The notes beneath the pieces are model-generated. The model saw only the letters and a program-made list of their open reading frames with translations. It made no database searches and was not told the DNA's origin. A program made the translations under genes and the position numbers. From Bordetella flabilis (GTDB taxonomy: Bacteria; Pseudomonadota; Gammaproteobacteria; Burkholderiales; Burkholderiaceae_B): DNA of 64,000 nucleotides. Location: positions 5,771,728 to 5,835,727 of the forward strand of contig NZ_CP016172.1 of NCBI RefSeq assembly GCF_001676725.1, given 5' to 3'. Positions 56,136 to 64,000 of the stretch are shown here, one piece after another (the first letter of the stretch is position 1; each line of letters begins with the position of its first letter).

Positions 56136-58220
56136 CTACGCCAGGCGCATCAGGCCGTCCACGGCCACGACGCCCCGGGCGCGCACGAAGAGCGGATTGA
56201 TTTCAGCTTCCGCGACCTGCACGTCGCGCGCCAGCGCCAGGCGCGAGAAGGCCACGATGGCGCTCGCCAGCGCATCGCAGTCGCCGCGCGGCAGCCCCCG
56301 GAAGCCTCGTATCAGGCGAGTGGCGCGTACTGCCTCGATCATGGCGTGGGCGCTGTCCAGGTCCACGGGCGCCAGTCGGATGGCGACGTCGGGGCTCAAT
56401 TCGGCGGCGATGCCGCCCGCGCCCAGCACGACGATGGGGCCCACCAGCGGATCGTTGCGGTAGCCGAGGATCAGTTCGAGCAGCTTGTCCTCCATGGCCT
56501 GTACCAGGATGCCCTCCACGCGGGCCTGGGGCGCATGCTGCCGCACGTTATCCAGCATGGCCGATATCGCGGCATGCAGTTGCGTCGCGTCCTGGATGCC
56601 GACGCGCACCGCGCCCGCGTCCGTCTTGTGCATCAGATCCCGGGAAGAGACCTTCGCCACGACGGGATAGGCGATGCCATGCGAGGGATCGCGTGGCTGG
56701 ATCACCACGCAGGGCGCCACCGGAATGCCCAACGATTCAAAGACCTCGCCGGCTTCGTGTTCTGTCAGTACCCCGTGGCGCGGCACCGCGTCGGGCCAGT
56801 CGTAGGGACGGTCATCCACGACCGCTGTCGCCGGGCTGCGCTGGAACAGGACGGCCAGCGCGTCCGCGCAGGCCTCGGGCGTGCGAAATGCCGCGATGCC
56901 GTGCTGCCGCAACAAGGCCAGCGATGCGGGCGCTTCCGGCGCGAGGAAGGCCGCCACGGGCTTGTCGTCAGGCTTGTGGGCCTGTACCAGCGGGTTGACC
57001 GCCAGGTCCGGATGGAACTGCGCCGACGAGCCGATGACGCTCAGCACCGCGTCGCACCAGTCGGCCAGCAGCAATTGCTCCAGCAGGTCCTTGTACTGGG
57101 CGCTGCTGGCTGCCAGCGTCAGGTCGATGACCGGCGTTTCCCGGATGCGCAGCCCGCGGCCCGCCATGTGCGCGACAAAGGCCGCGGGCGGCGCGGCCGC
57201 CACCAGGCCCCGCATGCCCAGATTGTCCACCACCGTTGCGGCGCCTCCGCCAGTCGTCGTAATGACCGCGACGCGCGGCGGCTGGCTGGCGCGTACCTGC
57301 GCGTCGCCATAGCGCGACACCAGCGGAACGATCTCGAACAAGGTCTCCAGGCACTGCACCCTCATCACCCCGTGCGCGCGAAAGAACGCATCGACGGCGG
57401 CGTCGTTGCCTGCCATGGCGCCGGTATGCGACTGGGCCAGGGCATCGCCCTGCTCGGAGCGGCCCAGCTTGTAGGCCACGACCGGCTTGCCTGCCGCCCG
57501 TGCACGGCGCAGCGCGGCGGCCAGGACCGGCGCCTTGCGCAGCGTTTCCAGGAACAAAAGGATGACGCGGGTGTGCGGGTCGTCGACCAGGGCATCGACG
57601 ACCTCGCCCACGCTGATGTCGCTTTCATTGCCCACGGACACGGAGCTGGCAAAGCCGAAGCCGCGTGCGGCTGCCCGCGACAGCAGGGACCCCATCATGG
57701 AGCCGCTCTGCGACACCAGGCTGATATCGCCGGCGACCAGGTCGTCGGCTTCGAAGGCGGCGTTGACGGAAATGATGCCGCCCGTATGCAGGTTGGCGCT
57801 GCCTATGCTGTTGGGGCCCAGCACGCGCAGGCCGTGCCGGCGCGCCTGTTCGATCAGCCCGTCCTGGCGCGCCTGCCCTTCGGGCCCGGCCTCCGCAAAG
57901 CCGTCGGAGTAGATGGTGACCACGCGCGCGCCTGCCGCCGCGCATGGAGCGAGCAGGGGCAGAACCTGGTCGCCCGGGATCATTACGAAAACGTGGTCAA
58001 CGGGCTCGGGCAGCGCGTCGAGCGCGGCATACGCCCGTTCACCCAGTATCTCGTTGCGCGCCGCATTGATGGGATAGATCTGCCCGGTATAACCGTGCTT
58101 GCGCATGAAGCGCAGAGGCCTCGCGGTGTTCTTGCGCACGTCGCCAGACGCGCCTACCAGCGCGATGCTGCGCGGGGCCAGCAAAGCCTGTCCGAACGAA
58201 ATATCGGTTTCACGGTTCAT
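56136..58220 (-). CDS. NDP-forming acyl-CoA synthetase / acetate-CoA ligase family (fused alpha-beta)
   Basis: The 694-residue protein fuses a CoA-binding Rossmann domain (SIALVGASGDVRKNTARP), succinyl-CoA-synthetase-like domains (VSQSGSMMGSLLSRA, SHTGAMAGND) and a C-terminal ATP-grasp domain (GVLTEHEAGEVFESLGIPVAP, VAKVSSRDLMHKTDAGAVRVG). It should form an acyl-CoA with ATP and release ADP. No GNAT domain is fused. ATG 58220 is supported by the domain start. The frame upstream stays open through a 14-bp tandem repeat that begins seven bases before the ATG. It is upstream of an acyl-CoA dehydrogenase. Confidence 0.9.
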   Translation of the reverse strand: MNRETDISFGQALLAPRSIALVGASGDVRKNTARPLRFMRKHGYTGQIYPINAARNEILGERAYAALDALPEPVDHVFVMIPGDQVLPLLAPCAAAGARVVTIYSDGFAEAGPEGQARQDGLIEQARRHGLRVLGPNSIGSANLHTGGIISVNAAFEADDLVAGDISLVSQSGSMMGSLLSRAAARGFGFASSVSVGNESDISVGEVVDALVDDPHTRVILLFLETLRKAPVLAAALRRARAAGKPVVAYKLGRSEQGDALAQSHTGAMAGNDAAVDAFFRAHGVMRVQCLETLFEIVPLVSRYGDAQVRASQPPRVAVITTTGGGAATVVDNLGMRGLVAAAPPAAFVAHMAGRGLRIRETPVIDLTLAASSAQYKDLLEQLLLADWCDAVLSVIGSSAQFHPDLAVNPLVQAHKPDDKPVAAFLAPEAPASLALLRQHGIAAFRTPEACADALAVLFQRSPATAVVDDRPYDWPDAVPRHGVLTEHEAGEVFESLGIPVAPCVVIQPRDPSHGIAYPVVAKVSSRDLMHKTDAGAVRVGIQDATQLHAAISAMLDNVRQHAPQARVEGILVQAMEDKLLELILGYRNDPLVGPIVVLGAGGIAAELSPDVAIRLAPVDLDSAHAMIEAVRATRLIRGFRGLPRGDCDALASAIVAFSRLALARDVQVAEAEINPLFVRARGVVAVDGLMRLA

Positions 58221-58226
58221 GGAATG

Positions 58227-58347
58227 TACGTGATCAGGTGTACGTGATGGGTTGTACGTAACGCGTAATACGTGACTTACGTGATCGCGTATACGCAACG
58301 CGCCAGACGTGAAGAGGTTTACGCAGTCCGGTATACGCGGCCAGGCA
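58227..58347. repeat. Degenerate 14-bp tandem repeat (about 9 units)
   Basis: TACG recurs at 58227, 58241, 58255, 58269, 58278, 58292, (GACG) 58306, 58320 and 58334. All steps are 14 bp except one truncated unit of 9 bp. The consensus is close to TACGTGAnsnGGTA. It occupies the leader directly before the synthetase start codon (58220, minus strand). Confidence 0.85.
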
Positions 58348-58389
58348 TAGGACGGGATGGTCGGTAGAACACCTGCGGCGCAGCCGGTG

Positions 58390-59745
58390 TCAGGACGTCG
58401 GCTGGTCGGCGGCAAGGCGCAGCGCCTGCACGTCCAGCGATTCCAGCGCCCATACCGCGTCGCGCAACTGCCGGGCGCGCGCCTGCCCGAGGACAGGGCC
58501 CGCCAGCTCCTCGAACTTGTCGTTGAGCTCGGCATCCGACAACGGCGCTTCCGGGTCGCCCTTGCGATACGGCGCGAAATGTTCATGCTGCACGCCGTCG
58601 TCCGTAACGATGCGTACGCGCGCCGCCCGCATGGACGGAAAGCCAGCCGTCATCGCGTCATCTGCAACCAGGGTGATGCGGCGCATAAGCGCCCGTGTCT
58701 GCGCATCGCGCAGGGCATCGGGATCGAAGGCGGCGATCCGGACCGAGCCATGGCGCAGGGCGTGCGCCAGGACATACGGAAGGCTGAACTTGGCCTCGAA
58801 CGCGGTGGCAGGATCGGGATTCCCGGCAACGTCCAGCGCCGCGCGATAGGTCGCCACGTGGATGGAGGCGATACGGTCCGGGCGCACGCCGGTATCGCGC
58901 AGGGCCAGGGCCGCGTCGATGGCGGCGAAGGTGTGACCGCAGCACCCGTGGTTCTTCTGCGTCATGCGCGTGATGTTGTAGTGCTCTCCCAGGCCATCAA
59001 GGACGCTGTCCCAGCGCGGGGCTTGTGCGAGCGCCGCGCCGAAGCCTACGGGGCCTTCCAGGATGTCCGGCACGCCGGTCAACCCGTGGGCCGCGCCCTG
59101 TGCCGCCCGGACCCCCACTGCCGCCGCGTGACCGGCGTGCAGGGCCTTGCTCATCGCATCGGATCGGAACGCCTGCTGCAGGCCGGAGGCAAAGGTGGCG
59201 GAGGTTGCGATGGCATGGCCCATGGGGCCGCTTTTGCCGGGCGCCGTCAAGGCGGCCCCGGCCGCCGCGGCGCCGAGGCAGCCCACCGTGCCCGTGGTAT
59301 GGAAATAACGGTAATGGGACGGCTGGACCGCCGCGGCGATCCGCGTGGAAATCTCGTAGCCCACCACGATGGCATTGAGCAATGCACGGCCGGCGGCGCC
59401 ATGATGTTCCGCCAGGGCCAGCGCCGCGGCGATCACCGGGCAGCCGGGATGGTAGGCGCCATCGCGGAAGATGTCGTCGAATTCGATGGCGTGCGCGACG
59501 CTGCCGTTGATCCACGCCGCCGTGGCGGGAAAAGCGGTGGTGCCGTTACCGGGCAGGCTGCAGCGTCCCTGCCCCAGTTCATCGGCATGCGCAGCCATCA
59601 GTTCGCGGGACGGTGATATGCGCGTGCCCGGATACAGCGCGGACATCCAGTCCAATACCGCGCGCTTGGCGTGGTGCAGGGCTTCGTCGGGCAGCCGGGC
59701 GACGGCATCGCGCGCGCCATAGGCGGACAGGGACTCGAGCAGCAT
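58390..59745 (-). CDS. MmgE/PrpD family protein
   Basis: The 451-residue protein has the MmgE/PrpD pattern: VLDWMSALYPGTRISPSRELM, NGSVAHAIEFDDIFRDGAYHPG, and HTFAAIDAALALRDTG, with a C-terminal beta-rich domain. Characterised members are 2-methylcitrate or cis-aconitate decarboxylases; others are uncharacterised lyases or isomerases. ATG 59745 has GGAG nine bases upstream. It is upstream of the acyl-CoA synthetase and dehydrogenase on the same strand, in a catabolic cluster of unknown substrate. Confidence 0.9.
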   Translation of the reverse strand: MLLESLSAYGARDAVARLPDEALHHAKRAVLDWMSALYPGTRISPSRELMAAHADELGQGRCSLPGNGTTAFPATAAWINGSVAHAIEFDDIFRDGAYHPGCPVIAAALALAEHHGAAGRALLNAIVVGYEISTRIAAAVQPSHYRYFHTTGTVGCLGAAAAGAALTAPGKSGPMGHAIATSATFASGLQQAFRSDAMSKALHAGHAAAVGVRAAQGAAHGLTGVPDILEGPVGFGAALAQAPRWDSVLDGLGEHYNITRMTQKNHGCCGHTFAAIDAALALRDTGVRPDRIASIHVATYRAALDVAGNPDPATAFEAKFSLPYVLAHALRHGSVRIAAFDPDALRDAQTRALMRRITLVADDAMTAGFPSMRAARVRIVTDDGVQHEHFAPYRKGDPEAPLSDAELNDKFEELAGPVLGQARARQLRDAVWALESLDVQALRLAADQPTS

Positions 59746-59989
59746 GGTGATGTCTCCGGGCACTGTGCGGCGCGCCACGGCGCCGTCTATTGAATGCCTA
59801 CTATATCGTCGCCATGCCCGCGCCGGCTTGAAAAAAAGGCAATGGAGCGTTCACCGCTGAACGGGGGGGGCGGCCCGGAAAGGCTGGTGAGGCGGGGGCG
59901 CTTGTCGATTTTCCCGTCCCGCTCGGTCGGCGGCGACACGCAGCTTCCGCGCTTCGCATTGCGGTCATGGCGACTGCGGACGTCGGAGG

Positions 59990-60886
59990 TTATGCGGCGG
60001 TCGTCGTACGCAGCGTATCCAGCAGCTCGGTCATGATGGGGGACGTGTGCGCGGCGTCGCGCACGCAGACGAAGAAGCTTCGTTCCGCCCACGCGTCCTC
60101 CAGCGACAGCAACACCAGTCCCATGTCCGCCAGGTAGTTGCGCGCGATGCCTTCCGGCACCACGCCGATACCCAGGCCTTCCCGGATCATCCGGCAGCGC
60201 GCCTCGAAGTTGGACACCTGGAGCTTGACCTTGGGCGGACGCGACACGGTCTGACCGACATAGGCCAGGAACTGGTCCAGCGAATGGCGCGGGAAATAGC
60301 CGAGCAAGTCGTAGTCCAGTGCGTCTTCCAGCCGCAGCGAGGCACGCCCGGCCAGCGGGTGTCCGATCGGCACCACCAGTCCGACGCGGTCGCGGCGAAA
60401 GGGAAAGGAAGATACCGCCGGCGCGGGATGGTCGGCGTGGTAGATGCCGATGTCCACGGTGCCGTCCGCCACCATGCGCGGGATATCGTAGCTATGCGCT
60501 TCCAGCAGGTCGATGGCGACGTTGTCGCGACCTTCCAGGAACCGCGCCATGGGCGCGGGCAGGAACTGCAAGAGGGTCGAGGGATTGGCGGCCAGCCGGA
60601 TCTTGGCCTGGCCATCGATGGAGTAGCTGTCCACCGCCTGTTCGGCCAACTGCACGCTGCGCAGGATGGCCTTGGCGCGCTGGTAGAGCAGCACACCCGC
60701 GGGGGTCGGTTCGACGCCCCGGCCATGGCGGTGCAGCAATGTCCGGCCGAGGTGCCGCTCGAGTTCGGCGATGCGCTTGCTGGCCGCCGAAGTGACCACG
60801 TTTTCGCGTTCCGCCGCCTTGGAAAGGCTTTTCTCCTCGACGGCGGCGACGAAGATTTCGAGCGCGGGGATGTCTAGCTTCTTCAT
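59990..60886 (-). CDS. LysR family transcriptional regulator
   Basis: The 298-residue regulator has the N-terminal winged HTH (LEIFVAAVEEKSLSKAAERENVVTSAASKRIAELERHLG). A periplasmic-binding-protein-like effector domain follows (GQAKIRLAANPSTLLQFLPAPM...DIGIYHADHP). ATG 60886 starts at the canonical MKKLDIPALEIF. It lies on the same strand as, and 244 bp upstream of, the MmgE/PrpD gene. It is not divergent as is usual for LysR genes, but it is the likely activator of that catabolic cluster. Confidence 0.9.
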   Translation of the reverse strand: MKKLDIPALEIFVAAVEEKSLSKAAERENVVTSAASKRIAELERHLGRTLLHRHGRGVEPTPAGVLLYQRAKAILRSVQLAEQAVDSYSIDGQAKIRLAANPSTLLQFLPAPMARFLEGRDNVAIDLLEAHSYDIPRMVADGTVDIGIYHADHPAPAVSSFPFRRDRVGLVVPIGHPLAGRASLRLEDALDYDLLGYFPRHSLDQFLAYVGQTVSRPPKVKLQVSNFEARCRMIREGLGIGVVPEGIARNYLADMGLVLLSLEDAWAERSFFVCVRDAAHTSPIMTELLDTLRTTTAA

Positions 60887-60908
60887 GACGCCCCCGCGCG
60901 TTACCGTC

Positions 60909-62618
60909 TTACCGCTTGGCAGCGGCCTCGGTTTCAACGCGCAGCTTGCGCGTGATGTACCACTGCTGCAGGATGGACAGCGTGTTGTTCACGCACCAAT
61001 ACAGCACCAGGCCCGCCGGGAACATGAACATCATGCCACCGAACACCAGGGGCATGATCATCATGACCTTGGCCTGCACGGGATCCGGCGGCGTCGGGTT
61101 CAGCTTGATCTGCAGGAACATGGTGGCCATCATGATGGCCGGCAGGATGAAGTAGGGATCGTGCACCGACAGGTCGTGCACCCAGCCCAGCCATGGCGCG
61201 CCGCGCATCTCCACGCTGGCCAGCAGTACCCAGTACAGCGAGATGAACACGGGGATCTGTACCACCATGGGCAGGCAGCCGCCCAGCGGATTGATCTTTT
61301 CGGTCCGGTACATCTCCATCATGGCGGCGTTCAGCTTCTGCTTGTCGTCACCGTACTTTTCCTTCAGCGCCTGCAAGCGCGGCGTCACCTGTTTCATGCG
61401 CGCCATGGAGCGATAGCTGGTGGCCGCCAAGGGATAGAACACCAGCTTGATGAGCACGGTCAGCGCGACGATGGTCCAGCCCCAGTTGCCCAGGATGGAA
61501 TGCAGCCACGTCATCAGCGCGAACAGGGGCTTGGCGATGATGGTCAGCCAGCCATAGTCCACCACCAATTCCAGCCCGGGCGCGAGCGCGGCCATCGCCT
61601 TCTGGTCTTGTGGGCCTACCCAAAGGTGGGCGTCGACGGTGGCCGATGCGCCCGGCGCCACTTCGCCGACGGCTTCCACCGTGCGGGCGGCAAACAGGTT
61701 GTCCCGCACCTGCACCAGTTCGTTGGTCCGTACCTTGCCTTCCGGCGGGATCCAGGCCGTGGCGAAGTAGTGCTGGACCACGGCGATCCAGCCGTTATCC
61801 GCCTGCTTGATATAGCTGGCCTTCTTCTTCTCGATATCGGAGAACGTGGCTTTCTGGAACTTGTCCTGGTCCGAATACACCGCCATGCCGGTGAAGGTGT
61901 GATAGAAGCTCGACGTATCCGGTGGGTTGTTGCCGTCACGCTGCAATTGCAGGTACAGCGAGGGGCGCGCGGGGTTCGCGCTGGTGTTCGTCATGTCGTG
62001 GCGCACATCGATGTCGTAGCGTCCACGATGCAGCGTGTAGGTCTTTGTGACCTTCATGCCGCCGGATTCCGCCTCGAACACCACCGAGAGGGTGTCGCCG
62101 GTCATGTTCCGTTCGGAGGAGATCATGCGGAACGGCGTCTGGTGCGTCGGGAAGCCGGGTTGGCCGGCGGCCCCAACCACGCCCGACTGCACGACATAGT
62201 TCAGGTCCGACGAGTCGTCCAGGAGCACGGTGGGCTGGTCGCCGCGGTTGGCATCCGGGTACTTGAGCAAGACAGCCCGTACGATCTGCGCCCCCGTCGT
62301 ATCGAAGGTCAGGCGCAGCACATCCGTGGTGACGACCACTTTCTGGGACTCGGCCGCGGCCCTGGCAGCGCCCGCGGGTACGCCACCCGGGGCGGCGGAC
62401 GCGGGCTGCGCTGCATCGGGCGCGCTGGGGATCGCCGTGCCGGGGTTCTGCTGCGGCGTGCCCGTCGTGGACGGCGGCTGGTTCTGGGCTTGCGGCGCCG
62501 TGGCGGGCGTCGGCCCGCCGAACAGCGACGGCTTCCCGTTATGGACCTGCCAGTTGTTCCAGAGGAGCAACAGCGAGAAAGAAAAAATCATCCAGAGGAC
62601 GGTGCGTCGGATATCCAT
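60909..62618 (-). CDS. yidC: Membrane protein insertase YidC
   Basis: The 569-residue inner-membrane insertase has an N-terminal anchor (MDIRRTVLWMIFSFSLLLLW). A Pro/Ala-rich linker and the large periplasmic P1 beta domain (residues about 80-340) follow. The conserved five-helix core contains the hydrophilic-groove Arg region (YRSMARMKQVTPRLQALKEKYGDDKQKLNAAMMEMYR). The C-terminal tail is short and basic. It is in the yidC-yidD-rnpA-rpmH series but separated from mnmE by 18 kb of accessory genes. Confidence 0.97.
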   Translation of the reverse strand: MDIRRTVLWMIFSFSLLLLWNNWQVHNGKPSLFGGPTPATAPQAQNQPPSTTGTPQQNPGTAIPSAPDAAQPASAAPGGVPAGAARAAAESQKVVVTTDVLRLTFDTTGAQIVRAVLLKYPDANRGDQPTVLLDDSSDLNYVVQSGVVGAAGQPGFPTHQTPFRMISSERNMTGDTLSVVFEAESGGMKVTKTYTLHRGRYDIDVRHDMTNTSANPARPSLYLQLQRDGNNPPDTSSFYHTFTGMAVYSDQDKFQKATFSDIEKKKASYIKQADNGWIAVVQHYFATAWIPPEGKVRTNELVQVRDNLFAARTVEAVGEVAPGASATVDAHLWVGPQDQKAMAALAPGLELVVDYGWLTIIAKPLFALMTWLHSILGNWGWTIVALTVLIKLVFYPLAATSYRSMARMKQVTPRLQALKEKYGDDKQKLNAAMMEMYRTEKINPLGGCLPMVVQIPVFISLYWVLLASVEMRGAPWLGWVHDLSVHDPYFILPAIMMATMFLQIKLNPTPPDPVQAKVMMIMPLVFGGMMFMFPAGLVLYWCVNNTLSILQQWYITRKLRVETEAAAKR

Positions 62619-62666
62619 GGTGCCTACAAGGTAAAAGCGGGACCGGCAAAGCCCGCCAGTTTAGCG

Positions 62667-62939
62667 TCAATCCTGTCGGGCGCGGTCGCCGTGGCCGCAA
62701 AGGCAAGGGCCGGCATGCCGCGGTGCGTCAGGCACCGGGTCCAGGCCGCCGGGGTTCCAGGGATGGCAGCGGCCGATCCTGCGCAGTGCCAGCCAGAGGC
62801 CGCGCAAAGGGCCATGCCTTTCGATGGCCTCGATCGCGTAAGCCGAACAGGTCGGCGTGAATCGGCATTGCTGCCCCACCCACGGACTTAAAAAGAACCG
62901 GTAGAAACGGATCGGGCCGATCAGCAGCGCTTTTATCAT
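62667..62939 (-). CDS. yidD: Membrane protein insertion efficiency factor YidD
   Basis: The 90-residue protein has the DUF37 signature: [37 protein letters not shown] with its three cysteines, then [15 protein letters not shown]. It assists YidC-mediated insertion at the membrane. Its ATG overlaps the rnpA stop in ATGA (62936-62939). Confidence 0.95.
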   Translation of the reverse strand: MIKALLIGPIRFYRFFLSPWVGQQCRFTPTCSAYAIEAIERHGPLRGLWLALRRIGRCHPWNPGGLDPVPDAPRHAGPCLCGHGDRARQD

Positions 62940-63316
62940 GGACGCTCCTTGCGTGGCGCACGGGCAAAGTGAGCATCCACTTCCGTGCGGGCCACACGCT
63001 TCAGCGCGGTGAGCGACGAGGCGGGGACGCGGGAATGCAGCCGGACGACGTAGTCCGCCGGCGGCAGGCCGCGCCGGCAGGCGCGGAACGATTCACGGAT
63101 GACGCGCTTCAAGGCGTTGCGCGTGGCCGCCCGCGCGGCGTGCCGCTTGGGAATCACCATACCGAGACGCGCCTGTGGCGCATCCGACGGCACTGTCTGT
63201 GCCGCCGAAGTGACGATGAAAAACGCCCCTCGTGCAAGCCGCCGGCCCTTCAGCGCGGCGGCAAACTCGGAGGGGCGATGCATCCGCGCCTCCGCGGGAA
63301 GCGTGGTGCGCGACAT
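62936..63316 (-). CDS. rnpA: Ribonuclease P protein component
   Basis: The 126-residue basic protein binds the RNase P RNA and the 5' leader of pre-tRNA. The conserved [29 protein letters not shown] helix and [13 protein letters not shown] are present. ATG 63316 is used; the frame is open upstream into rpmH in another phase, so a longer protein is unlikely. It follows rpmH by 53 bp. Confidence 0.95.
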   Translation of the reverse strand: MSRTTLPAEARMHRPSEFAAALKGRRLARGAFFIVTSAAQTVPSDAPQARLGMVIPKRHAARAATRNALKRVIRESFRACRRGLPPADYVVRLHSRVPASSLTALKRVARTEVDAHFARAPRKERP

Positions 63317-63369
63317 GTCGGGCGATTGCGCTGCCGCCTGCGGCGACGCAACGCGTCGTGGCGCGGTGT

Positions 63370-63504
63370 TCAGACCGCCAGGCGCTTGCGACCCTTGGCA
63401 CGGCGTGCGTTCAGCACGGCACGGCCGCCGCGGGTTTTCATGCGCACGCGAAAGCCATGGGTGCGCTTGCGGCGGGTGACGGAAGGTTGGAAGGTGCGTT
63501 TCAT
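63370..63504 (-). CDS. rpmH: 50S ribosomal protein L34
   Basis: The 44-residue basic protein reads [22 protein letters not shown] and ends GRKRLAV, nearly identical to L34 of all bacteria. The in-frame start at 63582 would add a non-homologous tail and is rejected. Confidence 0.98.
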   Translation of the reverse strand: MKRTFQPSVTRRKRTHGFRVRMKTRGGRAVLNARRAKGRKRLAV

Positions 63505-64000
63505 GGGCGGTCCACAAAAAGAACAATTAAAAAATACGGATGGGCGAAACTCGCGGACAAACCGCCGCGCGCCCATGGCCACGGCGCTTACATTGTTTAT
63601 CGGTACTGTCCGCCAGCGCGGGGAGCGCGCAGCGGTTCAACGCGGTGCGTCGTAGACAGCCTGCGCTGTGACGCCTGCATCGGCCTTATGCCAACCCCCT
63701 TATGCCACGACCCGAACCAGCAGGCCCGTGCCCGTGGGCCCGGAGATGGTCGGTAGGTCAAGGCAAGAGACCTCCGGAGCCACAGGACCTGCATACAGGA
63801 CCTGCATGGACCCCGGCATGGCCGCAGCGATGCGCTCGCCAGGGCGCAAACGGCCGCCCGGCACCAGTCGAGCCCGCCATTTCAGCAAGTTTATTCTCTA
63901 TTGTCAAATAGTTAGGGCGCGCGGTGTCGCTCCGGCCACCCCCGGCCTGTGGATAACCACAGCCCGGGCGGGGTAGAATCGAGGTTTCGACAAGAGCGAC
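63505..64000. other. rpmH-dnaA intergenic region (start only)
   Basis: From rpmH to the edge there is no gene I can support. It holds a candidate rpmH promoter reading leftward (TTGACA-N17-TGAAAT, 63879-63907, minus). A DnaA-box palindrome CTGTGG-ATAA-CCACAG (63947-63962) with a perfect box (TTATCCACA on minus, 63948-63956) is also present. A -10-like TAGAAT lies at 63974 on plus. From gene order in relatives, dnaA should begin just past 64000 on the plus strand. The box would fit DnaA autoregulation or origin function. Confidence 0.55.

Noticed and set aside
55275..58247. 990-codon plus-strand frame across the acyl-CoA genes
   Set aside because: It runs antisense through two clear genes and shows low-complexity Arg/His/Gln/Gly composition.
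58227..58347. CRISPR array
   Set aside because: The 14-bp units are contiguous with no spacers, and no cas genes are present.

Overview
The window looks like a chromosomal segment of a GC-rich beta-proteobacterium of the Burkholderiales, most probably Bordetella or a close Alcaligenaceae relative. The basis is the tRNA-Tyr/Gly/Thr-tuf-tRNA-Trp-secE-nusG-rplKAJL-rpoBC order, a 1370-residue RpoB, and gene content. It covers the origin-proximal part of the chromosome. The conserved series parB-parA-rsmG-mnmG ... mnmE ... yidC-yidD-rnpA-rpmH-(dnaA just beyond the right edge) is present, but it is split by two blocks of accessory genes.

Layout: 0-4 kb holds a dehydrogenase, a TssQ-like lipoprotein, a MEKHLA-domain protein and a 515-residue protein I do not recognise. 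4-18.5 kb is the transcription/translation block, all on the minus strand. It has four tRNAs, a near-consensus sigma70 promoter before tRNA-Tyr, an attenuator hairpin between rplL and rpoB, and intrinsic terminators. 18.5-24.7 kb is a small catabolic group (Fe-alcohol dehydrogenase, aldehyde dehydrogenase, glutamine-synthetase-like ligase, divergent DeoR regulator) followed by a type II-like asparaginase. 24.7-29.8 kb is parB, a GNAT acetyltransferase, parA, rsmG and mnmG.

29.85-32.25 kb is a 2.4 kb gene-free region with five parS-like sites and several DnaA-box-like 9-mers. A cold-shock gene and a PLP aminotransferase follow. A second gene-free region (33.98-35.26 kb) carries a pair of about 60 bp AT-rich inverted repeats, each with a DnaA-box-like outer end, 550 bp apart. 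Together these two regions are the best candidate for the replication origin and partition zone.

35-41.8 kb holds MarR/MATE, a nitroreductase, divergent MFS/AraC genes and a YcaQ-family protein. mnmE lies at 41.8-43.2 kb. 43.3-51 kb is a Dpp/Opp-type peptide ABC transporter co-transcribed with two amide hydrolases (N-formylglutamate amidohydrolase and M20 families). 51.2-54.9 kb is a TauD-like dioxygenase with a Ssu/Tau-type ABC importer. 55-60.9 kb is an acyl-CoA catabolic cluster: acyl-CoA dehydrogenase, NDP-forming acyl-CoA synthetase, MmgE/PrpD protein and LysR regulator. A degenerate 14-bp tandem repeat sits directly upstream of the synthetase start codon. 60.9-63.5 kb is yidC-yidD-rnpA-rpmH, and the window ends in the rpmH/dnaA intergenic region, with a DnaA box inside a palindrome.

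No rRNA, insertion sequence, CRISPR array or prophage was seen. The most unusual structures are the non-coding ones: the 34.3-34.95 kb inverted-repeat element, the 14-bp tandem array, and the parS/DnaA-box landscape.
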